Below, one piece after another: positions 1 to 5,666 of a DNA stretch of 7,539 nucleotides. This DNA comes from Zymomonas sp. Its GTDB lineage: Bacteria; Pseudomonadota; Alphaproteobacteria; Sphingomonadales; Sphingomonadaceae. The stretch spans positions 1 to 7,539 of the forward strand of contig NZ_JAIWON010000145.1 of the NCBI RefSeq assembly GCF_020216885.1, read 5' to 3'. The translations under genes and the position numbers were made by a program. Each line of letters opens with the position of its first letter. Within the stretch, counting starts at the first letter, position 1. Under the pieces are notes generated by a model. The model did not search any database. It saw nothing but the letters and a program-made list of their open reading frames with translations, and had not been told where the DNA came from.

Positions 1-102
1 AACAAAGAATATATTTTATTATCTTTGATAAGAAGATTCTGTCCGATAAAAATTGTCTCACTCGGGATAATAAGACCGGACTGGTCAGGAAAAGGAAATG
101 CG

Positions 103-387
103 ATGATTCGTTCCGAACTGATCCAAACATTAGCCAATGATAATCCTGAACTTTCATCAGAAGAGATAGAGCATATTATAGATGTTTTCTTTGACGGGAT
201 TTCCCATCATTTGGCCAAAGGTGGTCGGGTAGAAATTCGCGGTTTTGGTGCCTTTTCCACCCGTTTTCGGGACGCCCGTCTGGGCAGGAATCCCAGAACC
301 GGCGAAAAAGTCGAGGTCGAAGCCAAACGTGTCCCCTATTTCAAACCAGGAAAAGAGATAAGAGAACATCTTAATATTGAAATTTAG
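103..387 (+). CDS. ihfB: Integration host factor subunit beta
   Basis: This is the 94-residue beta subunit of IHF, which pairs with IhfA to bind specific sites in the DNA minor groove and bend them sharply, acting in transcription, recombination and replication. The whole protein is one HU/IHF domain. The alpha-helical dimerisation part covers about residues 1-40. The signature GFGAF is at 48-52. The beta-ribbon arm carries R62-N63-P64, with the proline that intercalates between base pairs in this family, and the C-terminal FKPGKEIRE helix follows. Length matches the usual 92-100 residues. The frame stays open upstream to an ATG at 25, but the family N-terminus begins at MIRSELI. A purine-rich SD (aggaaaagga, about 87-96) precedes the ATG at 103, so that start was chosen. 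The 102 bases upstream show no convincing promoter; in many proteobacteria rpsA lies immediately upstream of ihfB. Confidence 0.95.
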   Translation: MIRSELIQTLANDNPELSSEEIEHIIDVFFDGISHHLAKGGRVEIRGFGAFSTRFRDARLGRNPRTGEKVEVEAKRVPYFKPGKEIREHLNIEI

Positions 388-434
388 CTTGCATTTTACC
401 CCCAAGCCCCGCTATGCGGATTCGGCATAATGTT

Positions 435-735
435 GCGGGCGTGGCGGAATGGTAGACGCTACGGACTTAAAATTTTGAGTGCCCCTTCGGAAACGAAAGG
501 TGCAGAACTGCTCAAATTCGGGGAAAGCTGTAAAATGCCGATCCCGAGCCAAGCCTGATTTTTCAGGAAGGTGTAGAGACTAGACGGGCAGCACCTACCC
601 CCTTTTTTAAAGGGTATGGTGAAGGGATAGTCCAGACCCCAAACACTGCATAAGCAGTGGCGGTGAAAGCCGTGGCAGGTAAGAAAATCCGTTGGGCATT
701 TGCCCGTGAGGGTTCGAGTCCCTCCGCCCGCACCA
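435..735 (+). tRNA. tRNA-Leu(UAA) interrupted by a group I intron
   Basis: The exons are 435-468 and 684-735 and join to an 86-nt class II tRNA. The acceptor stem pairs 435-441 (GCGGGCG) with 725-731 (CGCCCGC), followed by discriminator A732 and an encoded CCA at 733-735. The D stem pairs GCG 444-446 with CGC 457-459 around a loop containing GG. The anticodon stem pairs ACGGA 461-465 with TCCGT 688-692, and the spliced loop reads CUUAAAA with anticodon UAA. A long variable arm (GGGC-ATTT-GCCC) marks it as a leucine-type tRNA. The T arm is GAGGG-TTCGAGT-CCCTC. The intron lies between anticodon bases U34 (468) and A35 (684). The gene starts 47 nt after ihfB. A weak promoter-like pair (TTGCAT 389, TATGCG 413, spacing 18) lies between them, so separate transcription is possible but unproven. 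Confidence 0.95.
469..683 (+). ncRNA. Self-splicing group I intron (IC3-like) in the tRNA-Leu anticodon
   Basis: The 215-nt intron has the expected group I core. P1 is formed by exon ACUU (465-468) with GAGU (477-480), giving the conserved U.G wobble at the 5' splice site. P3 pairs CTGCTC 508-513 with GGGCAG 586-591. P4 pairs TCGGG 518-522 with CCCGA 543-547. P6a is a CTGA/TCAG hairpin near 555-565. P7, the guanosine-binding helix, pairs GACTA 578-582 with TAGTC 628-632. P8 pairs CACC-TACCC from 592 with GGGTA-TGGTG ending at 621. A P9 hairpin (CACTGC/GCAGTG) follows, and the intron ends in the terminal G683. The layout and core motifs resemble the cyanobacterial and plastid tRNA-Leu(UAA) introns of subgroup IC3. 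There is no room for a homing endonuclease ORF. Subgroup assignment is by eye; splicing activity is inferred. Confidence 0.92.
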
Positions 736-845
736 TGATGCGTTCAATGAAATGAAGTGATTTATTTTAGAAAAATCGGGTATCAAGATTTCTAAAACAG
801 CCTGACAGGCTATGCCCCTGTAATAGGGCTTCCCTTGACCCCTCC

Positions 846-876
846 CCCCTTTTTACGGCAAAAGACCAAAAAGGGG
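846..876 (+). promoter_or_regulatory. Hairpin enclosing the permease ribosome binding site
   Basis: CCCCTTTTT (846-854) is perfectly complementary to AAAAAGGGG (868-876), giving a 9-bp stem with a 13-nt loop. The GGGG at 873-876 is the only good SD for the permease ATG at 882, so the stem would hide it. A pyrimidine-rich run (839-849) offers extra C residues for register sliding. Pairing is seen directly; a regulatory role is inferred. A TTGACC box at 835 could act as a -35 element, but no good -10 follows; if transcription started much downstream of that, the hairpin would be incomplete. Confidence 0.5.
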
Positions 877-881
877 ACTGC

Positions 882-2315
882 ATGTTAAAAAAATATTTTG
901 GCTCTCGTAAAAAATTTCGTTCACTTTCTTCACAACAGTCTCACCCTCATAAAAAAGACCAAGCGCTTTCCCGTAATTTGTCATGGCCGCATCTTATTGC
1001 ATTAGGTGTTGGTGCGATTGTCGGGACAGGTATCTATACATTAGTAGGTGTCGGCGCTGATCGGGCGGGACCTGCTGTTGTTATTGCCTTTATTATTGCC
1101 GGTCTTATCTGTGCTACCGCTGCCCTTGGCTATGCCGAGTTATCAACATTGATACCAGAAGCGGGTGGTGCTTACACTTATGCCTATATGGCGATTGGCC
1201 GCCATATGGCATGGATTGTCGGATGGAGCCTCATCCTTGAATATTCACTGGCAAGCTCGACCGTCGCCGTTGGATGGTCGGCCTATCTTGTCGGATGGCT
1301 CCATTCTTTTGGTATCGATTTACCAGCGGCTTTATTGGCGGGGCCTCATGATGGCGGGATTATCAATCTTCCTGCGGTTATCGTGGCCTTATCTATCGCC
1401 CTACTCTTGACCGCAGGTGCCAAGGAAAGCGCCACTCTGACTTTGGCACTGGTTATTTTAAAATTGTCGGCTTTGGTCTTGTTTGTTGTTTTGACGATGC
1501 CTGCTTTCCATTTTGAATATTATCATCCTTTCATGCCTTACGGCTTTGTCAGCCATATTTCGCCAGATGGAAAAGTCAGAGGCGTTATGGCGGCCGCTGC
1601 TATTCTGTTTTTTGCCTTTTATGGATTTGATACGGTTGCCACAGCGGCAGAAGAAACCAAAAATCCCAAGCGGGATTTGACCATCGGTATTATCGGTTCG
1701 ATGACTATTTCGGTTCTGATCTATATTGGTGTAGCAGCTTGTTTATTAGGGGCTGCGCCTTTTACCGAATTCATCAAAAGCGGTGAACCGCTTGCTCTTA
1801 TTCTTAGAAATTTACATCATGAGACAGCGGCGAAATGGATTGCCGCCGCCGCACTTATCGCCTTGCCTTCAGTTATTATGGCGATGATCTACGGACAAAG
1901 CCGCGTCTTTTTCGTGATGGCGCGAGATCATCTGCTGCCGCCTTTTCTGGCAAAAGTAAACAAGCATGGCACACCCAGTCAGGTGACCCTATTTACGGGT
2001 ATTATCATTGCTTTAATTGCCGGTTTTTTCCGATTGGATGAATTGGCAGAATTAGCCAACGCTGGCACTTTGGTAGCCTTTATCGCTGTCGGCCTGTCCT
2101 TGATTATTCTGCGTGTTCGAGAAGGGGAAAGGACGCGGCGTTTTTCTTGCCCATTTCCTTTTGTGATAGGCAGCGTCACCGTTATCGGTTGTCTTTATTT
2201 ATTTACCAGCTTGCCGCTTCATACGACGATCCGCTTTTTGTTATGGAATGCAATCGGCCTTGTTTTTTACGGCAGCTATAATCTGTATAAGCGCAAAAAA
2301 CAGAAATCTTTGTAA
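882..2315 (+). CDS. APC-superfamily amino acid permease (CAT-like)
   Basis: This 477-residue integral membrane protein should import amino acids across the inner membrane by proton symport or exchange. The N-terminus (1-35) is basic and cytoplasmic. TM1 contains the broken-helix substrate/cation-binding motif GAIVGTGIY (44-52), followed by the AGPA segment (62-65). The region ELSTLIPEAGGAYTYAY (86-102) is the classic APC TM2-loop-TM3 signature. FAFYGFDTVATAAEETKNPKRDL (244-266) is typical of the cationic amino acid transporter (CAT) and YfnA-like branch. About 12 hydrophobic segments are visible, and the protein ends in a basic tail (KRKKQKS). Length matches bacterial CAT-like permeases (460-500). 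The ATG at 882 follows a GGGGA SD that is enclosed in a predicted hairpin. The gene stands alone between a tRNA and a convergent gene, so its context does not indicate the substrate. Family is secure; substrate is unknown. Confidence 0.9.
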   Translation: MLKKYFGSRKKFRSLSSQQSHPHKKDQALSRNLSWPHLIALGVGAIVGTGIYTLVGVGADRAGPAVVIAFIIAGLICATAALGYAELSTLIPEAGGAYTYAYMAIGRHMAWIVGWSLILEYSLASSTVAVGWSAYLVGWLHSFGIDLPAALLAGPHDGGIINLPAVIVALSIALLLTAGAKESATLTLALVILKLSALVLFVVLTMPAFHFEYYHPFMPYGFVSHISPDGKVRGVMAAAAILFFAFYGFDTVATAAEETKNPKRDLTIGIIGSMTISVLIYIGVAACLLGAAPFTEFIKSGEPLALILRNLHHETAAKWIAAAALIALPSVIMAMIYGQSRVFFVMARDHLLPPFLAKVNKHGTPSQVTLFTGIIIALIAGFFRLDELAELANAGTLVAFIAVGLSLIILRVREGERTRRFSCPFPFVIGSVTVIGCLYLFTSLPLHTTIRFLLWNAIGLVFYGSYNLYKRKKQKSL

Positions 2316-2326
2316 CCCCTGTTCCT

Positions 2327-2359
2327 GCTTATAGAGTGGAAATATTCCATTCTATAAGC
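2327..2359. terminator. Long hairpin between convergent genes, candidate bidirectional terminator
   Basis: GCTTATAGA (2327-2335) pairs with TCTATAAGC (2351-2359). The stem continues through one G.T wobble into TGGAA/TTCCA, giving about 15 bp with a 3-nt loop. It sits 12 nt after the permease stop and 16 nt from the end of the convergent HAD gene, where a shared terminator is expected. Neither side has a clear T-run directly after the stem, so intrinsic termination is uncertain; it may instead protect 3' ends. Confidence 0.5.
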
Positions 2360-2374
2360 AAAACAGACCTTGTT

Positions 2375-3028
2375 TTAGGCTTTGGCCTTCTTTTCCAGAA
2401 AGTCAGTAACCGATTTAAAATCAGGGCAAGTTACCTCAATCGGCACGCCTTCAATGGGCGTTCCATATCCATAAGAGGTAAAAATAAACGGAATACCAAG
2501 CGCCGCCGAGGCTTCCTGATCGGTTTCACCATCACCGATAAACCAACAATCTTGCCGATTGCCCTTCATTTCTTCCAAGGCGACATTCAACAAAGCAGGG
2601 TTAGGCTTTCGAGGTAGGTCAGGTCTGGCACCGACCAGCGCGACCATATATTTGTCGAAGCCGAGATCGCTCATGATTTTTTCGACCAGATTTTGCGGCT
2701 TATTAGAACAGACCGCCATTTTCATACCCAAGGCATAAAGCCGTTCGATACCTTCCCGCACCCCGGGGAACAAGCTGTCATCATGGGTATCGCGACCAGC
2801 ACAAAGCCGCCGATATTCAGCCACATCAGCCAAAGGATCGACACAATCATCGCCAAACAAACCGGCAATCATCGCCTCCCCCCCCAAAGTCACGAGCGGA
2901 CGCGTTTCTTCCGGCTTGATAACCCGACGGCTACCCCGTTCTTGCAGCATTTCATTCAAGACATCAGAAGAAACATAAACGGTATCGACTAACGTCCCGT
3001 CCAAATCGAATAACAAATCAAAAGTCAT
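2375..3028 (-). CDS. HAD-superfamily phosphatase (phosphoglycolate phosphatase-like)
   Basis: This 217-residue soluble hydrolase belongs to the Gph/PGP-like branch of the HAD family, which dephosphorylates small phosphorylated metabolites. All four motifs are present. Motif I is FDLDGTLVDT, with nucleophile D8 and acid/base D10. Motif II is S108 in AVCSNKP. Motif III is K141 in RKPNP. Motif IV is GDGETD (165-170), with D166 and D170 for magnesium. The segment between motifs I and II (about 15-85) is a helical cap of the usual C1 type. The frame is open to a codon at 3049, but the ATG at 3028 places motif I at the normal distance from the N-terminus and has a GGAAGAG SD 5 nt upstream. A -10/-35 pair lies at 3051-3080. 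Phosphoglycolate is the likely guess for substrate, but the sequence alone does not settle it. Confidence 0.87.
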   Translation of the reverse strand: MTFDLLFDLDGTLVDTVYVSSDVLNEMLQERGSRRVIKPEETRPLVTLGGEAMIAGLFGDDCVDPLADVAEYRRLCAGRDTHDDSLFPGVREGIERLYALGMKMAVCSNKPQNLVEKIMSDLGFDKYMVALVGARPDLPRKPNPALLNVALEEMKGNRQDCWFIGDGETDQEASAALGIPFIFTSYGYGTPIEGVPIEVTCPDFKSVTDFLEKKAKA

Positions 3029-3050
3029 AAGCTCTTCCCAACCCAACACT

Positions 3051-3080
3051 ATTCTATCTTTGGCGACAAAGCGGACTCAA
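3051..3080 (-). promoter_or_regulatory. Candidate sigma-70 promoter of the HAD phosphatase gene
   Basis: Read on the - strand, TTGAGT (3080-3075) and TAGAAT (3056-3051) are separated by 18 bases and match the consensus at 4 and 5 of 6 positions. Transcription would begin near 3044, giving a leader of about 16 nt that still contains the SD. Placement supports it; not tested. Confidence 0.4.
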
Positions 3081-3112
3081 AGGATAGGCATAAAATCCCG
3101 CAACGAATAACT

Positions 3113-3155
3113 TGAAGGTTCAAATCCAAAAGCTCTATCGCCCAAAGAACCTTCA
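3113..3155. repeat. 9-bp inverted repeat in the intergenic region
   Basis: TGAAGGTTC (3113-3121) and GAACCTTCA (3147-3155) are perfect reverse complements with a 25-nt spacer. It lies in the 245-nt gap between the acetyltransferase and HAD genes, upstream of the HAD promoter candidate. There is no T-run on either side, so it is not a typical terminator; it could be an operator or stem-loop. Besides this, the gap holds a small hairpin ACAGGA/TCCTGT at 3194-3210 and nothing that looks coding. Confidence 0.4.
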
Positions 3156-3273
3156 TCCTATTTTCTATTTATGAAGCTGGGGAAACCAGAATGACAGGAA
3201 AAAATCCTGTAAAGCGGCATACAGAGACATAATCGCATTAAACGGAAAGGATAATAGACAGGCCATAAAGAAA

Positions 3274-3863
3274 CTAGCCTGTAAAACCCACAGAGTCGGC
3301 AGCGGTAATAGACCGTATCACCCGACAAGGCACCCCTGCCGCAATCATATTGGCTGGAATATCTTTTGTGACGACGCTGCCTGAACCGATAATACTGTTA
3401 TCACCGATCGTAACACCCTGATTGATGTGAACGCCGCCGCCGACCCAAACGGAATGGTCAATAGTTACGGCTTTGGCATAGCAAGCGCCAGCCTTCCGCT
3501 CATCGGCATTGATCGCATGATTCGAGGTATAAATACCGACGCGGGAGCCAAATAGAACATTATCCCCAATGGTGACTTCGCCTCCGTCTAAAATAATGCA
3601 GTCAAAATTGGCGTAGAAATTGTCGCCGATACTAATATTGAAACCAAATTCACAACGGAAGCGTGGCTCAAAATAAGCATTTTTGCCTATTTTTTCAATA
3701 ATTGCCGCAGATAGGCTTCTCTTTTTGCCGGAGCTGCACAAAAACTATCATTATAAAGATTGGAAAGCCGAACCGCCTCTTCTCTCGCCTTTATCAGCTC
3801 AGGGGTGAGATCATTATAATAAGCGCCGCTTAGGATATGTTGGCGTTGCTGCTCAATATTCAT
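3274..3863 (-). pseudogene. Maltose/galactoside O-acetyltransferase, frameshifted
   Basis: This is an acetyl-CoA-dependent sugar O-acetyltransferase of the LacA/Maa/NodL family (left-handed beta-helix, homotrimer), split by a frameshift. The first frame starts at ATG 3863 (AGAG SD nearby) and encodes 58 residues with the maltose acetyltransferase N-terminal domain: HILSGAYYNDLTPELIKARE, then LYN and AAPAKREAYLRQLLKK, before a TAG at 3689-3687. The second frame runs to 3274 and continues exactly where the first stops (IGKNAYFEPRF), with hexapeptide repeats such as ISIGDN, VTIGDN and GDNSIIGSGSVVTKDIPANMIAAGVPCRVIR. The catalytic histidine is in TSNHAIN (residue 116 of the restored protein). 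Adding one A to the A6 run at 3695-3690 restores a 196-residue protein of normal family length. The downstream frame alone could start at TTG 3741 but would lack the N-terminal domain. A real mutation, slippage or a sequence error are all possible. Confidence 0.85.
3687..3695 (-). other. Frameshift site: A6 run followed by in-frame TAG
   Basis: On the - strand the coding sequence reads TTG AAA AAA TAG GC. Reading one base back, or inserting one A, gives AAA AAA ATA GGC and joins both halves of the acetyltransferase without losing or adding a residue. Homopolymers of this kind are prone to deletion, to transcriptional slippage and to sequencing error. Confidence 0.8.
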
Positions 3864-3891
3864 ATCGGTTTGTCTCTTCAGATATTTTATT

Positions 3892-3921
3892 CTTATAAGA
3901 GCCTATTTTCTGGAATTTCAA
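3892..3921 (-). promoter_or_regulatory. Candidate sigma-70 promoter of the acetyltransferase gene
   Basis: Read on the - strand, TTGAAA (3921-3916) and TATAAG (3897-3892) are separated by 18 bases and match the consensus at 4-5 of 6 positions each. Transcription would start about 20-25 nt before the ATG at 3863. The rnf terminator lies just upstream, so the gene needs its own promoter. The rest of the 149-nt gap looks non-coding. Confidence 0.5.
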
Positions 3922-3972
3922 CCTACCCTTTTACCCAAGATAAAAAGACAAAAGACAGCAATCAGAAACATC

Positions 3973-4004
3973 AAAAAAAAGCCTGCCCTTTTTCAAGGAC
4001 AGGC
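3973..4004 (-). terminator. Intrinsic terminator of the rnf operon
   Basis: On the - strand GCCTGTCCTT (4004-3995) pairs over 10 bp, with one U.G wobble, with AAGGGCAGGC (3990-3981), leaving a short loop. Eight T residues (complement of the A-run 3973-3980) follow directly. It begins 8 nt after the rnfH stop codon and is a textbook rho-independent terminator closing the rnf transcript. Confidence 0.9.
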
Positions 4005-4012
4005 TTTTCATT

Positions 4013-4279
4013 TTAGGCCTTCTTTTTCTTTTTAGGGACAGTTTTCGGATCAACCAAAAGTGGCCGATAAATCTCGATCCGCATTCCCTCTTCTAAAGGC
4101 GCATCTAATTTGGCGACTTTACCAAAGATACCGACCTTTTGTTTTTCAAGGTCGATCTCGGGGCAGCGCTTTAAGATACCGGAAGCGTTAATACCGTCTT
4201 CGATAGTCGCGCCGTCTTTGACTTCACATTCAAGCCACCACTGGCGTTCCGGTTTGGCATAAGCGACGGATATCTTCAT
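4013..4279 (-). CDS. rnfH: RnfH family protein
   Basis: This 88-residue protein belongs to the RnfH (UPF0125, RatB-related) family, small proteins with a ubiquitin-like beta-grasp fold often encoded last in rnf operons. Its biochemical role is not established. Family marks are the N-terminal strand KISVAYAKPERQWWLECEV, the central G(I/V)FGK segment (49-54, GIFGKV) and the conserved end MRIEIYRPLLVDPKT (66-80). The tail is a run of lysines (PKKKKKA), somewhat more basic than usual but in line with the RR/KK-rich ends of the family. The ATG at 4279 has a strong GGGAGG SD, and the gene follows rnfE after 12 nt. It is the last gene before the operon terminator. It has no membrane segment and should be cytoplasmic. 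Confidence 0.9.
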   Translation of the reverse strand: MKISVAYAKPERQWWLECEVKDGATIEDGINASGILKRCPEIDLEKQKVGIFGKVAKLDAPLEEGMRIEIYRPLLVDPKTVPKKKKKA

Positions 4280-4291
4280 CTTTTTGCCTCC

Positions 4292-4966
4292 CTAAGCCCC
4301 ATGTGCGCCGGACATAGAAATTTCTTTGCCCTGCGCCACGTCGATCATTCTTTTCCCGACTAAAACAAAGCCGGTCACCAAAAACCCCCCTGGGGGTAAA
4401 ACCATCATCAAAATATGGCAATCCGTCGGTAACAGATGACATTCCAGAAAACGGAAGCTTGATCCCAGCAATAAAGCCGCATTGGCAAAAAGAGTGCCTG
4501 AACCGATAATTTCACGCAGGCCACCGATGATCGTCAGGGCAAAGGTAAAGCCCAATCCAGCAAAGACACCATCGGTTAAAGAGGCCAGAGGCGGTTTTTT
4601 ACCAGCAAAGGCCTCCAAATGGGCAAGCGGCAGACAGTTTGAAACGATCAATGGAATAAACAGACCCAACACCTTGTAAAGCGGGTGCATATAGGCATTC
4701 ATCACCAGATCGACCAAAGTCACCATGGCCGCAACAATCAGGATATAAACCGGCACACGCACTTCATAGGTGATATGATGCCGGAAGACAGAAACCAGAA
4801 GATTGGAAGCCGCCATCACTGCGGCGGTTGCCAATCCCATGCCCAAGGCATTTGTGGCACTGGTCGTAACAGCCATTGTCGGGCAAAGCCCCAACAACAT
4901 ACTTAGAATACCGTTATTGTCCCAAAGACCGTCTTTGGCGATACGGAAATACTCATTATTGGACAT
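4292..4966 (-). CDS. rnfE: Electron transport complex membrane subunit RnfE
   Basis: This 224-residue polytopic inner-membrane protein is the RnfE/RsxE (NqrD-like) core subunit of the Rnf complex, with about six membrane segments. It aligns by eye with E. coli RsxE through LWDNNGILSMLLGLCPTMAV, SATNALGMGLAT, EVRVPVYILIVAA, FIPLIVSNC, LREIIGSGTLF and MMVLPPGGF. C28 (GLCP) and C111 (SNCLP) are the two cysteines that, with their counterparts in RnfA, bind an iron-sulfur cluster within the membrane in this family. The frame is open back to 5074, but the ATG at 4966 begins at the normal family N-terminus and has a GGAGAG SD inside the end of rnfG. The gene overlaps rnfG by 11 nt, which suggests translational coupling. 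The short C-terminal tail ends SMSGAHGA. Confidence 0.94.
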   Translation of the reverse strand: MSNNEYFRIAKDGLWDNNGILSMLLGLCPTMAVTTSATNALGMGLATAAVMAASNLLVSVFRHHITYEVRVPVYILIVAAMVTLVDLVMNAYMHPLYKVLGLFIPLIVSNCLPLAHLEAFAGKKPPLASLTDGVFAGLGFTFALTIIGGLREIIGSGTLFANAALLLGSSFRFLECHLLPTDCHILMMVLPPGGFLVTGFVLVGKRMIDVAQGKEISMSGAHGA

Positions 4967-5666
4967 TTGAACTCTCCAACAGAGTGTTTTTATGCGTCTC
5001 GAAAAATTCCAGACCACGATGGATTGCCGCAACGACACCACGTGGCGTAATCGTTGCACCAGAAAACTGGTCAAACTGACCGCCGTCCTTTTTAACTTTC
5101 CATTTGTTTTCTGATGGATTGGTCAAAGACAGGCCGGTAAAGCGCAATATCCAATTCGATTTATTGGCTTCGATCTTGTCACCCAGTCCGGGGGTTTCTT
5201 TATGAGCCAGCGCCCGCACCCCAAGAATATGGCCTTCGGCATCAACGCCCATCATCAGGCGGATTTCGCCACTATAGCCGGTGCCAAAAATTTCATAGGC
5301 AACACCCGTCACATAACCGGCCTTCGTCGCGCGAAAAACCGTTACGTCATGCCCTTCGGCATCTTTCAGATGGAGCGGATTAGCCGAGATATCATTATCA
5401 TGAATCGAGGCAGGGATAACCTGTTCTAAAGAAGCCTGCTGATCCTCGACCCCGCGCGCCACGATTGTTTGAGCGGTCAAATGATACGTTAAGGCCAGCA
5501 AAGCCCCAAAGCCCAAACAAAAGGCGGCTAATACAAGGCCATGAAAGAAGAAAGGTTTCTCTTTCTCTGGCGTATCCCCTTCATGCATCGCCTCATCGGC
5601 TCGAAATAAAGCGTCTTGTTCGACGGCTTCTTTCCGGTTTTCGGCTTCATCCTTTTGATCGGTCAT
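4956..5666 (-). CDS. rnfG: Electron transport complex subunit RnfG (covalent FMN)
   Basis: RnfG is the FMN-binding subunit that passes electrons across the membrane part of the Rnf complex. The protein has 236 residues. A strongly charged N-terminal stretch (1-38) precedes a single membrane helix at about 41-62, and the rest is the periplasmic FMN-binding domain. The flavinylation motif is DQFSGATIT (199-207), with T205 the expected threonine linked to FMN by ApbE. Conserved blocks are GTGYSGEIRLMMGVD, LGVRALAHKETPGLGDKI and WILRFTGLSL. Most RnfG proteins start close to the membrane helix, so the acidic N-terminal 38 residues are an extension. An alternative start at M27 cannot be excluded. 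The start at 5666 overlaps the rnfD stop in an ATGA arrangement, which supports the longer form, and a GGGGACAAG SD lies upstream. Confidence 0.93.
   Translation of the reverse strand: MTDQKDEAENRKEAVEQDALFRADEAMHEGDTPEKEKPFFFHGLVLAAFCLGFGALLALTYHLTAQTIVARGVEDQQASLEQVIPASIHDNDISANPLHLKDAEGHDVTVFRATKAGYVTGVAYEIFGTGYSGEIRLMMGVDAEGHILGVRALAHKETPGLGDKIEANKSNWILRFTGLSLTNPSENKWKVKKDGGQFDQFSGATITPRGVVAAIHRGLEFFETHKNTLLESSNVQ

Noticed and set aside
25..102. N-terminal extension of ihfB from an ATG at 25
   Set aside because: The extra 26 residues have no counterpart in IHF beta, and the ATG at 103 has both the family N-terminus and an SD.
157..405. Open frame on the - strand across ihfB
   Set aside because: It is antisense to a clear gene, has no SD and no recognisable domain.
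435..735. tRNA gene as an integration site (attB) for a genomic island
   Set aside because: No integrase and no repeat of the tRNA 3' end was seen in the window; the permease beside it looks like ordinary chromosome.
765..797. Inverted repeat TTTTAGAAA/TTTCTAAAA as terminator of the tRNA
   Set aside because: No T-run follows the second arm and the loop is long, so it is kept only as a structure note in the permease leader finding.
2336..2617. Open frame on the + strand over the HAD gene
   Set aside because: It is the shadow of the HAD phosphatase, whose four catalytic motifs are intact on the other strand.
4967..5074. Longer rnfE start at 5074
   Set aside because: It would run over 100 nt into rnfG, and the 36 added residues do not resemble RnfE, while the ATG at 4966 has a good SD.
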